Positions 55,566 to 64,000 of a stretch of DNA of 64,000 nt are shown here, piece by piece. The notes below the pieces were generated by a model that worked only from the letters and a program-made list of their open reading frames with translations, ran no database searches and was not told the DNA's origin. The stretch's first letter is position 1. The number at the start of each line of letters is the position of its first letter. The stretch lies in the NCBI RefSeq assembly GCF_011303555.1, contig NZ_CP049868.1, forward strand, positions 3,410,001 to 3,474,000, given 5' to 3'. Both the position numbers and the translations under genes were made by a program. The stretch comes from Pedobacter sp. HDW13 (lineage in GTDB: Bacteria > Bacteroidota > Bacteroidia > Sphingobacteriales > Sphingobacteriaceae).

Positions 55566-58500
55566 CTAATATTTAACTTTTAGCCCTATGGTATAAATCC
55601 TGATCTGCGGAAATTGTGCAAATCTTCCCGATCCGGCTCTCTCAGGATCATTGCCCTCATATTTGGTCCAGGTAATCAGGTTGTCTCCTGAGGTATAAAC
55701 AGTTACCCCGGTCGATCCGATTTTCTTTGCTATGTTTTCGGGTAAGGTGTAAGAGAGGTATAAATTCTTCAGGCGTAAATAAGAAGCATCCTGTAAAAAG
55801 TAGGTAGAGTTGTAACCCGCTACACCTGCATATCCGGTAAGGTACACCGCTGGTATGGTATTGCTTGGATTGGTTGGTGTCCACGCATTAAGAAATTTGG
55901 TTGGTGGAGCTGAACCTTGCATAAAAGGTTCGTAACCCCATTGGCTTACGTTAACTTTCTGCCCTTCTACACCCTGAAAAAATGCGCTCAGGTTAAATCC
56001 TTTCCATCCTGCATTTAAACTAAACGAATACGTGTAATCGGGAAAACTACTGATGCGGATCCTATCTTCGGGCCCAACAGTACCATTTCCACTTACATCT
56101 CTTATTTTTAGGTCGCCAGGTTTTAGCACACCCGAATTAGGTTGTTTAGGCGAGTTGTCTATCTCTTGCTGACTTTGAAAAACCCCAATCCAATCGTAAA
56201 CAAAGAAATTGTTAAACGGTTGGCCCACTTCAAAGGTTCCGAGTGTTTCTGTAATTACTTTGGTTACCTTGTTTCTATAGCGGTGAAAAATAAAATTGGC
56301 GCCGTAGGTAAAGTCGCCAATACGGTTCTGGTGTCTCAGTTCAATTTCTATACCTTTATTAACCATGGCGCCGGCATTTACTGTTGGTGCAGCAAGCCCA
56401 AAACTTGTAGGAAGATCTGTGCGGGTTGCCAAAATATCGGTTGTATTCTTTCTATAATAGTTAATGGTTGCACCAAATAAACCTTTATATAAATCGAACT
56501 CCAGACCGATATCTCTAACAGATGTTTTTTCCCAGCGTAAATTCTTTTCTACCAGTCTGGTAAGTTGCACACCAGAGCTTAAGCTCGAAAAAGGATAAGT
56601 AGTAAGCGAAAGAATATCCTGATAAGGATAGTAGTTTAAATTTCCATTGGTTACAATTTCCTGGTTACCCAGTACACCATAAGAAGCTCTTATTTTTAAA
56701 TTATCGATCCACGAAAAATTATCTTTAATAAAGCTTTCTTCTGATATTTTCCAGGCAGCCGATCCGCCGCCGAAAGTTCCCCAGCGGTATCTTTCATCTA
56801 CCCTCGATGTTCCGTCATGCCTGATGTTACCTTCTAAAATATACTTTTCCTTATAGTTGTAATTTACCCTTCCAAACAGCGATTGAAGCGCCCATTCAAA
56901 TGAATTGCCACCTAATGTTTGGTTAAGCGGCGAGCTTCCATCCAGTTCCATAATGGTGCTGTTCGGAAAATCGAACCTGCCGCCACTCAGGTTGGTACTT
57001 CTGTTATCTTGCTGTTCGTATCCGGCTAATACGCCAAAATTATGGTTGTTGGCAAAAACTTTATTGTAATTTAAGGTGCTGTAAAAAGTTTTGGTAATGT
57101 TCCTTGCCGAGCTTTGTTGAAGGCCGGCAAAATTCGAATTACCATTACCTACCTCCTGATAAACACCAGCGGCATTGGGCTGATAGGCAAATGAAGGACT
57201 TCTAAACTGGCGGTTCCTGAAATCCTGATTAAAGAAGGTAATTGCGCCTTTTGAAAGCCAGTTTAATCCCTTGATAATATTGATATCGATATAGCCCTGC
57301 GCATTTACGTTGTAGTTTTTTGTAAACTGAGAACCTGTATTGTACACTTCTTCGGGGGTACGGTTTGTTCCGCCGCTCGATACGTAATCGCGGGTAGCTA
57401 CCCTGCCGCTTCCATCGGGTAAAAAGGGCTTAAAAGTAGGCGCTGCTGCATAAGCCAATAACAATAAATCATCGTTCACTAACCATGGAGCCTTTAAATC
57501 CTGAAAAGACATGTTAATGTTAGCACCTATTTTTACCCTCGAATGTACCTGTGTAGAAAAATCAAGCAAGCCATTGTATCTTTTGTACAAATAGCCTTTG
57601 GTAATACTGTTTTGATCGAGATAATTTAAGGAAACATTGTATGTGCTTTTAGTAGTACCACCCGAAAAACCCAGGTTATGGTTGTGGATAGGGCCTTTAC
57701 CTAAAATATATTCCAGCCAGTTAAAATTAGGGTATTGTTCGTTGTTTGGATTGTTTCTGTAAGCATCTATCTGGGCCTGTGTATACTGTGCAGGCTGGCC
57801 ACTCCTGGCTTTGGCCTGGTTATACATTTCCATGTAAGTAACCGAATTGGTAATCAGATCGGGCATTCTGGTGGCCTCGCTGGTACCGTAACTGCCATTA
57901 TACTCAATAACATCAGTACCCATTTTGCCCTTTTTGGTGGTTACCAATATTACGCCGTTAGCTGCCCTTGCACCATAAATAGAGGCCGAAGAAGCATCTT
58001 TTAATACCGTTATGTTTTCTACATCTTGTGGCGAAAGATTATTGATCGAGCCTATAATCCCATCAACCAATACCAGCGGAGACGAAGAGGCACCATAAGA
58101 GCCAAGGCCACGTAGCCTGAAGCTACCATTATCTCTGCCGGGCTCGCCGGTTGGCTGTACAATATCAAGTCCGCTGATGCGCCCCTGCAATAAATTTGAA
58201 ATGTTGGGTACAGGACGTTCGGTAATGGTTTTGCCCGAAACCGAGCTTACCGAACCCGAAAGGTTGATCTTTTTTTGCGTTCCATATCCCACTACCACAA
58301 ACTCATCCAGGTTAGCTGACATTTCTTTGAGGGTTATGCTGATAAATGTACGGTTGTTTACCGCCACGGTTTGTGTTTCAAAACCTATGGCCGATACGGT
58401 GATTTCGTTTTCTCCGGTAGCCAGTGCCAGGCTAAAATTGCCATCCACATCGGTTGACACCCCGCGCTTTGTTCCCTTTATCAGGATGTTTACGTTTGGA

Positions 58501-58940
58501 ATGGGTTTACCACTCACATCGATAACTTTTCCCTTAATATCTATTTTCTCTGCTTTTTCTATTACCCGCTCGGGCAGCACTTTCTGCCTGCTCAGAATAA
58601 TAGATTTTTGTTTGATCTCGAAATCGAGCTTTTGATCTTTTAAGATAATTTTTAATGCCTCATTTATAGGCGTCTTCTCTAAATTAACCGATATTACTGC
58701 TGCCCTGTTTACAATTGAAGATTCGTAGAGCACAACGTATCCTGTTTGTTTTCTAATTTGTGAGAAAATGTTCCGCAGGTTTTTATTCGTCTCTTTCAGC
58801 GTTACATATTGGGCAAAGGTCGATGCCCTTATCTGCAGGATAAAGGTTGCCAGAATGACTAGAGTCAGTTTCATAATACGCAATGTGCGTTTAAATGTAA
58901 TATCTTGAATACCACATTTAAACAGATGGATAGATTTCAT
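55566..58940 (-). CDS. SusC/RagA TonB-dependent transducer with STN domain
   Basis: A 1124-residue intact receptor. Signal peptide after a short N-terminal extension (KLTLVILATFILQIRASTFAQ). STN domain about 45-115 (NLRNIFSQIRKQTGYVVLYE). Carboxypeptidase-like domain about 130-210 (GKVIDVSGKPIPNVNILIKG). Plug starts DEFVVVGYGTQKKINLSGSV and includes LVLVDGIIGS and ITVLKDASSASIYGARAANG. Barrel ends YTIGLKVKY. It follows FecR on the same strand with a 195-base gap, which may hold the sigma-dependent promoter. Confidence 0.95.
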   Translation of the reverse strand: MKSIHLFKCGIQDITFKRTLRIMKLTLVILATFILQIRASTFAQYVTLKETNKNLRNIFSQIRKQTGYVVLYESSIVNRAAVISVNLEKTPINEALKIILKDQKLDFEIKQKSIILSRQKVLPERVIEKAEKIDIKGKVIDVSGKPIPNVNILIKGTKRGVSTDVDGNFSLALATGENEITVSAIGFETQTVAVNNRTFISITLKEMSANLDEFVVVGYGTQKKINLSGSVSSVSGKTITERPVPNISNLLQGRISGLDIVQPTGEPGRDNGSFRLRGLGSYGASSSPLVLVDGIIGSINNLSPQDVENITVLKDASSASIYGARAANGVILVTTKKGKMGTDVIEYNGSYGTSEATRMPDLITNSVTYMEMYNQAKARSGQPAQYTQAQIDAYRNNPNNEQYPNFNWLEYILGKGPIHNHNLGFSGGTTKSTYNVSLNYLDQNSITKGYLYKRYNGLLDFSTQVHSRVKIGANINMSFQDLKAPWLVNDDLLLLAYAAAPTFKPFLPDGSGRVATRDYVSSGGTNRTPEEVYNTGSQFTKNYNVNAQGYIDINIIKGLNWLSKGAITFFNQDFRNRQFRSPSFAYQPNAAGVYQEVGNGNSNFAGLQQSSARNITKTFYSTLNYNKVFANNHNFGVLAGYEQQDNRSTNLSGGRFDFPNSTIMELDGSSPLNQTLGGNSFEWALQSLFGRVNYNYKEKYILEGNIRHDGTSRVDERYRWGTFGGGSAAWKISEESFIKDNFSWIDNLKIRASYGVLGNQEIVTNGNLNYYPYQDILSLTTYPFSSLSSGVQLTRLVEKNLRWEKTSVRDIGLEFDLYKGLFGATINYYRKNTTDILATRTDLPTSFGLAAPTVNAGAMVNKGIEIELRHQNRIGDFTYGANFIFHRYRNKVTKVITETLGTFEVGQPFNNFFVYDWIGVFQSQQEIDNSPKQPNSGVLKPGDLKIRDVSGNGTVGPEDRIRISSFPDYTYSFSLNAGWKGFNLSAFFQGVEGQKVNVSQWGYEPFMQGSAPPTKFLNAWTPTNPSNTIPAVYLTGYAGVAGYNSTYFLQDASYLRLKNLYLSYTLPENIAKKIGSTGVTVYTSGDNLITWTKYEGNDPERAGSGRFAQFPQIRIYTIGLKVKY

Positions 58941-59135
58941 AAATTTGTTTGTTTTGGTTGATTTACGAATGCCTTCTCATCGTCGAAAATTTGTAGGCAA
59001 TCGTGTCTTAAACGATAAAATAATTCCATTTTAGGAGTGTAATCAAAACATCCAGTCAGTCCTGACTTAGTTCAGGGCTGATTGTTATAAATAGGTTTTT
59101 TTGGATATCTTGAATTACCGGGTGGTTTAATAAGC

Positions 59136-60257
59136 TTATTTCATAACAATTATTCTCCTTTCTTCTATTTTTAAGTGTATATTTTTTGTTGACTCCAAAA
59201 TTTCCAACACCGTAGATACATTTTCGTACCTGGAAACCCCTCCACTATATAATTTATCCTTATCTACATCTTTTGCATATTCGATGTCTAAATTATACCA
59301 TCTCGATATCCGGCGCATAATGCTTTCTAAAGGTTCATCTTCAAAAAGAAAAACCCCATCTTTCCATGCTACTGCATCATCAGCATTTACATTACTCAGG
59401 GTAAATTTTCCTCCTTTATCAATTGCTGCCTGCTGATCTGGTTTTAACATATGGCTTATCGGTCCCTGTTTAACTTTCACGCTTCCTTCTAACAGGGTGG
59501 TTGTGGTTGCAGGCTCATCAGCATAGCTGTTGATATTAAAATGGGTACCCAAAACTTCTACCTCCTGATTGGCTGTGCTTACAATAAAAGGATGCGACTT
59601 ATCTTTAAAAACTTCGAAATAAGCTTCTCCCTTTAATTGAACCCTACGTACACCCTTATCAATAAGATTTGTAGAGTAAGTGATGCTGGATGCTGCATTA
59701 AGCCAGACTTTTGATTTATCGGGTAAAATAAGCAAATAGGTTTCGCCACGTGCAGTAGAAAGGGTATTCAGCATATTTTTTTTAGCGCTACCATTGGCTG
59801 TAGGTGCAAATTGATAAGCCAGCTGTCCGTTTTGCATTTTGGTAATGCTTACGCCGGTTTCTTTGGCTATTTCGCCATTTACTGCATCGCTTAGCTTAAT
59901 CTTTTGTCCGTTGGCCAGGGTTAGTGTTGCCCCTGTTTTACCGGGAACTATATTTTTTACGGTAGGTTTTTCTTTTTGGGACGGAGGAGTGTTTGTTTTA
60001 TAGTAGGTGATGCCAATACTCATTACTATAAATGCAAGTGCAGCGGCAATAGAGAAGCGTGGCCATAAACGACGCCCACGGTGTAAAGGTAAAGCACTTG
60101 AAAGGGCATTCATCTGGTTTTGCAGCTCTTTTTCGCTTAAGGTAAATTCGGGAAATTCACCAAAGTCTATCCAACTTTCAACCTGCTCTTTTTCAAACTG
60201 GCTACAGTTGCCCGACTTGTATTTCTCAAGGAGCTGCTTTGCGTAATGTTGATCCAT
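59136..60257 (-). CDS. FecR-family anti-sigma factor
   Basis: A 373-residue inner-membrane protein. N-terminal cytoplasmic part (about 1-65), transmembrane helix about 68-87 (FSIAAALAFIVMSIGITYYK), periplasmic FecR domain with LPDKSKVWLNAASSITYS, LKGEAYFEVFKDKSHPF and EVLGTHFNINSYA, then DUF4974-type end (FLFEDEPLESIMRRISRWYN). It lies 77 bases after the sigma factor gene and before susC, as in the plus-strand sets. Confidence 0.93.
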   Translation of the reverse strand: MDQHYAKQLLEKYKSGNCSQFEKEQVESWIDFGEFPEFTLSEKELQNQMNALSSALPLHRGRRLWPRFSIAAALAFIVMSIGITYYKTNTPPSQKEKPTVKNIVPGKTGATLTLANGQKIKLSDAVNGEIAKETGVSITKMQNGQLAYQFAPTANGSAKKNMLNTLSTARGETYLLILPDKSKVWLNAASSITYSTNLIDKGVRRVQLKGEAYFEVFKDKSHPFIVSTANQEVEVLGTHFNINSYADEPATTTTLLEGSVKVKQGPISHMLKPDQQAAIDKGGKFTLSNVNADDAVAWKDGVFLFEDEPLESIMRRISRWYNLDIEYAKDVDKDKLYSGGVSRYENVSTVLEILESTKNIHLKIEERRIIVMK

Positions 60258-60334
60258 CTACTAATTATATTTGGCTGTAATTAGTAGTTAGTCAGTTACC
60301 AAGCAATTTAGGGTTAGTCTTTTTGTAAAAAAAA

Positions 60335-60907
60335 TTAAAGTAAAAAAACAATGCTCAGCATAGAGCCCAGTTTCATCTTTAATCTTTTGAGCGATTGGTA
60401 CATATGGGCTTTAACAGTCTCTTCAGAAAGATTGAGGAGTTCGGCAATCTGTTTGCGGTTATAACCGTTTTTACGGCTCATTTCGAATACTTTTCGCATT
60501 TGTGCCGGTAGTGCATTAATTTCCCGGTCGATGAGGATTTCGAGTTCATGGTGTCGTACTGCATGATCGGTAACATCCTTTTCGCTTGATAGGTATAGGG
60601 TAAAGCTATCTAAATAACGTGCCGAAACATGCTTATGGGCAATGGCATTGGCTACCTTATTCCTCATGGCGGCATGCAGATAAGTAGATAATGAATGCTC
60701 GATGACCAGATTTTCGTGATTTAGCCACAAGGAAAGAAATACCTCATGAACAATGTCCCATACCTCTTCTTTTTCTCCAAGTCTGCGAAAAGCAAAGAGG
60801 TATAACAATCTTTTATAACGGTTGTAAACTTCGGTGTATGCCACACGGTCTCCTTCACGCAACAGCTGAGCGAGTAGTTGGTCGGTGTATGCGTTATACT
60901 TGGTCAT
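60335..60907 (-). CDS. ECF (sigma-70 family) RNA polymerase sigma factor
   Basis: A 190-residue ECF sigma factor. Region 2 has YTEVYNRYKRLLYLFAFRRL and VWDIVHEVFLSLWLNHENL; region 4 has LPAQMRKVFEMSRKNGYNRK followed by QIAELLNLSEETVKAHMYQS. It is the first gene of the minus-strand set. Its promoter should lie in the left end of the 60908-61627 gap, where no clear consensus is seen. Confidence 0.94.
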   Translation of the reverse strand: MTKYNAYTDQLLAQLLREGDRVAYTEVYNRYKRLLYLFAFRRLGEKEEVWDIVHEVFLSLWLNHENLVIEHSLSTYLHAAMRNKVANAIAHKHVSARYLDSFTLYLSSEKDVTDHAVRHHELEILIDREINALPAQMRKVFEMSRKNGYNRKQIAELLNLSEETVKAHMYQSLKRLKMKLGSMLSIVFLL

Positions 60908-61038
60908 TAACTCGGTTATCTATATATGATTGGATAAAAAACACATGATGCAGCAATTCAGAGAGGGGTAACGGCTGGTTCGTATGCGGTTAAGCCGCTT
61001 TTGGTAGCTTCGTGATTTATTTGGTTATACATGGCTCA

Positions 61039-61056
61039 TATTGCTTCGAAGCAATA
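61039..61056. repeat. Perfect 18-base palindrome
   Basis: TATTGCTTC-GAAGCAATA with no spacer. It could be a regulator site about 130 bases upstream of the minus-strand sigma gene, or a fused pair of terminal repeats. Confidence 0.45.
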
Positions 61057-61180
61057 GTGTTAAATCAGCAGGATAAACTGACTTACAGTGCAATTAAATG
61101 ATAAAGTTAGAATTAAAATTCAATTAAATTGGCAAATTATTACCTCTTATTGGTAAATATATTTGGGCTCTTGCTAGTCC

Positions 61181-61277
61181 GGATTGGTAATCCAGATCTA
61201 TGGTTCTTTGGATTTAAAATCCATTTATGTCATCGTGTATTTAAGATTGTGGTTAAAAGACGGGATTACAAATCCCG
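61181..61277. repeat. Cluster of three GGATT/AATCC palindromes
   Basis: GGATT-GGT-AATCC (61181-61193), TGGATTT-A-AAATCCA (61209-61223) and CGGGATT-ACA-AATCCCG (61261-61277). They share half-sites and form a REP-like cluster. Similar dispersed palindromes are common between genes in this phylum. Confidence 0.6.
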
Positions 61278-61379
61278 ACTAACTGGAAGATGTTGTATCA
61301 TAAGTAGGCTATATGCCGGTGCACTTGTACTGTGTGTGGAAATATGATCTGATAGAGCTATGTTGCTTAGTACAAACAC

Positions 61380-61458
61380 TAAAAAGGTTGTAGCCATAAA
61401 AATGCCCCCAATAAGTGTCTAACTTTTTGGGGCAGTGTACAGGACTACAACCTTTTTA
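61380..61458. mobile_element. Nested inverted repeat resembling fused insertion-sequence ends
   Basis: Outer 14-bp perfect arms TAAAAAGGTTGTAG (61380-61393) and CTACAACCTTTTTA (61445-61458) enclose an inner pair TGCCCC (61403-61408) and GGGGCA (61429-61434). The inner sequence on the minus strand, TGCCCCAAAAAGTTAGACAC, looks like an IS3-family terminal repeat from memory. No transposase is present. It may also act as a terminator for the minus-strand lipoprotein gene. Confidence 0.45.
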
Positions 61459-61627
61459 ATTATTGCCTGTTATGGTTATTTCCATTCTTTTTACTAAACT
61501 TTTTTCGTTAAAGAACGAATCAAGGCTCTATAAGGATTCTATGAGGTCAATTAAGGTAGTAAAAGCCATATCACGATTAAAATAGATCATGTCAAAGTAT
61601 TACTAATAAAAATGATCTTCATATAGA

Positions 61628-62524
61628 TTACAAGTCTCCTCCATCTCCCTGCCTCAATGGAATGAATCCTCCATCAAGATTTACCGTTACATTAGCTGGC
61701 GGTGTCCATGTTCTTATGGCTTGTGCTAGACTATGAGGATAATCACCAATGGTAGTTACAGTTGGTAATGAAATTCCGATTAAACCAATAGCCTCTTTGA
61801 AAAGGTGGTATCCTTCAAATGAATTAATAGTATAATTATGGCTAACTGTAGGTGTTTGTCTTTTTGATAAATAATTGAGAAACGGCCCGAGGAAAGTTGC
61901 TGTTTTCGAAATACTATACGTATACGCCAGGCCACTGGTATTCGTAAACACTCCCGGGTAACTCACATCTTTAACAATTGAATAGGTGTTAGGATAAAAT
62001 GCAACTGCTCTGCTATATCCTCCATTTTTAATACCTAAAGAAATTACACCACCATATGGACCATATTCCAATATATATAATGTAATAACCGAACCTCCAA
62101 ACTCTGGTGCCGAACCAACCTCATCAATTATGCTGGTTGTTGGCACACCATATTGAAGAATTGAAAAAGATTGTGGGGCTTCCTTTTTTGGATCATTAAG
62201 AACAGGTGCAGTAACTGGATATTTTGAAGGATTTGCTTTGGTAATCGAATCAATGCGTTTAGCTCTCTTGATATCTTTCTTATTCAATGCCAGTTCAACC
62301 GAATTTTGAGGGCATGCGTATGAGACAGACCACTGCCATATATCATAGGTCTCAAGACAAGCGTTAAAAGTAGTCGATGACATTTTTTGATTCAGACTGA
62401 TGTTTTTAGTATCAAGTAATTCATCAAAACTGTCTTTAGATTTTTGACAAGATGCAATTATTACAATAAATGCAAAAACTGAAATTGTAATTCCAAAACT
62501 TAGGAGGTAATTTGATTTTTTCAT
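61628..62524 (-). CDS. Hypothetical lipoprotein
   Basis: A 298-residue protein of unknown function. Signal peptide II with lipobox IIASC (Cys26), then a short linker. The mature part contains DIWQWSVSYACPQNSVE, then a Lys/Arg-rich segment, then a beta-rich C-terminal half with repeated Gly/Tyr. It ends GGFIPLRQGDGGDL. No known family is recognised. It lies 39 bases downstream of the Wzy-like gene on the same strand, so it may share its transcript. Base composition is more AT-rich than in the SusCD block. Confidence 0.75.
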   Translation of the reverse strand: MKKSNYLLSFGITISVFAFIVIIASCQKSKDSFDELLDTKNISLNQKMSSTTFNACLETYDIWQWSVSYACPQNSVELALNKKDIKRAKRIDSITKANPSKYPVTAPVLNDPKKEAPQSFSILQYGVPTTSIIDEVGSAPEFGGSVITLYILEYGPYGGVISLGIKNGGYSRAVAFYPNTYSIVKDVSYPGVFTNTSGLAYTYSISKTATFLGPFLNYLSKRQTPTVSHNYTINSFEGYHLFKEAIGLIGISLPTVTTIGDYPHSLAQAIRTWTPPANVTVNLDGGFIPLRQGDGGDL

Positions 62525-62563
62525 GGTTTTTTAGGTAAGGGTTATACTTCTATTATTGAATTT

Positions 62564-64000
62564 TCATTTAATCAACATTTTTTTTACTTCATTTTTTATG
62601 CTATCTACTTCATTTGAAGGTATTTTTACTGGCATGGTCAATATTTCTTGCGCTACAGCATCTGCCTTCTTAAAATCTTTAATTTCGTGATAAAGCCTAA
62701 ACAGATTGTATTTTGGGATAAATCTATTAGGTACCATAAAAGAAGCATCTTTGAAGATTTTCTCAGCATTATTATATTGTTTAACGGCCTGGTAAGATTT
62801 ACCTAAGTATAGCATTACGTCTAGAGTGACAAACTTATTCCTAAGGTCTTCGAAGATTTTAACACTTTCTGGATACCGGCCATATTGAAATAATGTAACC
62901 CCATAATTGTAATTAAAAGCTGGCCGATGGTTTAATTCGTTAGATATTTCTTTATAAACCTTTAACGATATTTCGGGATGAGATTCCATGTGATTTATTG
63001 CTTTCTTCCACCTGGCAGTGGCATTGTATTGTTCTAAACTATAATAGAATAATAAAGAACATAAAATAAATAACAAACCTTTTATTAATAATGTAACCGA
63101 TTTATTTATAGTTACGTATAAATTTAATTCACTTTCTCCGCTAGAGATATAGGCCAGGCACAATAGGAGGACCAAAAATATTGTCGTAGATTGAAAAGTA
63201 AAATAGACAAAAGCCGATAACAAGATTAAAGTTAAGGTAAAGAAAAAGGAATATTCATTCTTATTATGGATGTTTTTCGAAAATTTCCAGATTATTCTGA
63301 TCGTTATAGCCAAACATAAAATACCCATAATGCCATGATCTACAAGTATTTTTAGGTATTCGTTAAGAGGTGAGGATACACTATCAGCGACCATCTTATA
63401 TTTATAAGCGTCTGAAGATAGATTGTTTTTGAAATATGTTGCCTGTTGATCCAGATATGATTTTTCAAATCCACCAGATCCCCATCCTAAAATGGGTTTT
63501 TGCCAAAACATTTCAAAAGAATTTTGCCATATAAAAAGTCTGCCTAATGCTGATGGAACTTTTAAATATATCAAAGTTGTTATTAAGGCTGTTGAAAAAA
63601 TAATTGTCGCTGTAAGCAGTATAACCTTATATCTACTTTTAGAATAAAAGCTTTTTATATATGTACGGAATAAAAATATCAAACTGATGCAGTAGAGAAA
63701 TAATCCAGCTCGGGATTGGGTAGCTAAAACCAATAACAATATGAATGATAGCAGAAAGATATTCCAATAACTAAATATTGAATCTAACTTGTTTTTAGCC
63801 ATGTTAAACCTTATAGGAAGGAATGATGCTAGATAAATAGAAAAAATTCCGGAATGCCTAAAACTTCCGCTAACAGTTAAAGAAATGTCTAAACCATTCA
63901 AGTAGGAGTAAAAAAACTGTACTGCTCCAAGATGAGATGTATATCAAATATTAATATAAAAACCTGAACTACAGAGGAGTAATTGTGTTTTATTAAATAC
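62564..64000 (-). CDS. O-antigen ligase/polymerase (Wzy/WaaL)-like membrane protein with C-terminal TPRs, partial
   Basis: A polytopic inner-membrane protein for surface polysaccharide assembly. The continuous frame covers 62564-63901 (445 residues, TTG first codon). Helices include LLSFILLLVLATQSRAGLFL; LGRLFIWQNSFEMFWQKPIL and GWGSGGF with the conserved periplasmic-loop motif; then further helices. The C-terminal about 150 residues are TPR-like (NYNYGVTLFQYGRYPESVKI, then MLYLGKSYQAVKQYNNAEKI). The N-terminal helices are missing: upstream in this frame is a stop, but the next frame is open to the window edge. One extra base in the run of seven A at 63911-63917 would join them (EQYSFFYSYLNGLD). 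So the gene is probably frameshifted and runs off the window. Confidence 0.75.

Larger units (their letters stand above)
60908..61627. other. Non-coding region (720 bases) with palindromes and IS-like debris
   Basis: No gene is supported. It contains a perfect 18-base palindrome (61039-61056), three GGATT-type palindromes (61181-61277) and a long nested inverted repeat (61380-61458). It separates the SusCD block from AT-rich surface-polysaccharide genes and may mark a recombination or insertion boundary. Confidence 0.6.

Noticed and set aside
58177..58635. 152-codon plus-strand open frame inside the minus-strand SusC
   Set aside because: It covers the plug and STN coding region of an intact SusC; no signal, start context or domain supports it.
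61129..61347. 72-codon open frame in the gap after the minus-strand sigma gene
   Set aside because: It is made of the GGATT palindromes and has no recognisable protein features.
1..64000. tRNA, rRNA, CRISPR arrays, integrase and att sites
   Set aside because: Scanned by eye with no cloverleaf, rRNA-like sequence, regularly spaced repeats or recombinase gene found; short RNA genes could still be missed.

Overview
The window looks like a Bacteroidota chromosome segment from the Sphingobacteriaceae, most likely Pedobacter or a close relative. The reasons are repeated SusC/SusD pairs, SusC proteins with N-terminal STN domains preceded by ECF sigma and FecR anti-sigma genes, Bacteroidota-type promoter elements (TAnnTTTG) with little Shine-Dalgarno signal, and a 700-residue family 8 polysaccharide lyase that closely resembles Pedobacter heparinus chondroitinase AC. 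All of these are judged by eye.

Layout. (1) 1-6355: end of a SusC, its SusD and a GH29 fucosidase. (2) 6455-7403: MarR regulator and GNAT acetyltransferase on the minus strand with two matching inverted-repeat operator candidates. (3) 7642-14596: ECF sigma, FecR, SusC (frameshifted) and SusD. (4) 14740-16769: AraC regulator, DHFR-like reductase and a small Cys-rich secreted protein. (5) 17197-31544: a glycan-degrading block with PL8 lyase, GH29 fucosidase, clan GH-D galactosidase-like enzyme, GH2 beta-galactosidase-like enzyme, convergent GH92 mannosidase, and a phosphodiesterase with an inserted LamG-like domain. (6) 32006-43786: ECF sigma, FecR, SusC, SusD, a second clan GH-D-like enzyme and a GH89 alpha-N-acetylglucosaminidase. 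(7) 44121-53894: ECF sigma, FecR, SusC and SusD (both frameshifted), two TlpA-like thioredoxin proteins and a cyclic-nucleotide-binding-fold protein. (8) 54024-60907, minus strand: an enzyme-free ECF sigma/FecR/SusC/SusD set. (9) 60908-61627: non-coding DNA with palindromes and an IS-end-like inverted repeat, then a lipoprotein and an O-antigen-ligase/Wzy-like TPR protein that runs off the window.

Working model. SusC/SusD pairs bind and import oligosaccharides. STN-bearing SusC proteins are expected to signal through FecR to ECF sigma factors. The periplasmic or surface enzymes would remove alpha-L-Fuc, alpha-Gal, beta-Gal, alpha-Man and alpha-GlcNAc and cleave uronate-containing chains. That set suits a fucosylated animal- or microbe-derived glycoconjugate; no sulfatase is present, which argues against heavily sulfated glycosaminoglycans unless sulfatases lie elsewhere.

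Quality note. Five genes carry six clear frameshifts, each equivalent to one missing base in or beside a G or C run, always in the same direction. Two further single-base losses are likely at 9711-9716 and 63911-63917. Homopolymer sequencing error is the simplest reading, so these genes are probably intact in the organism.
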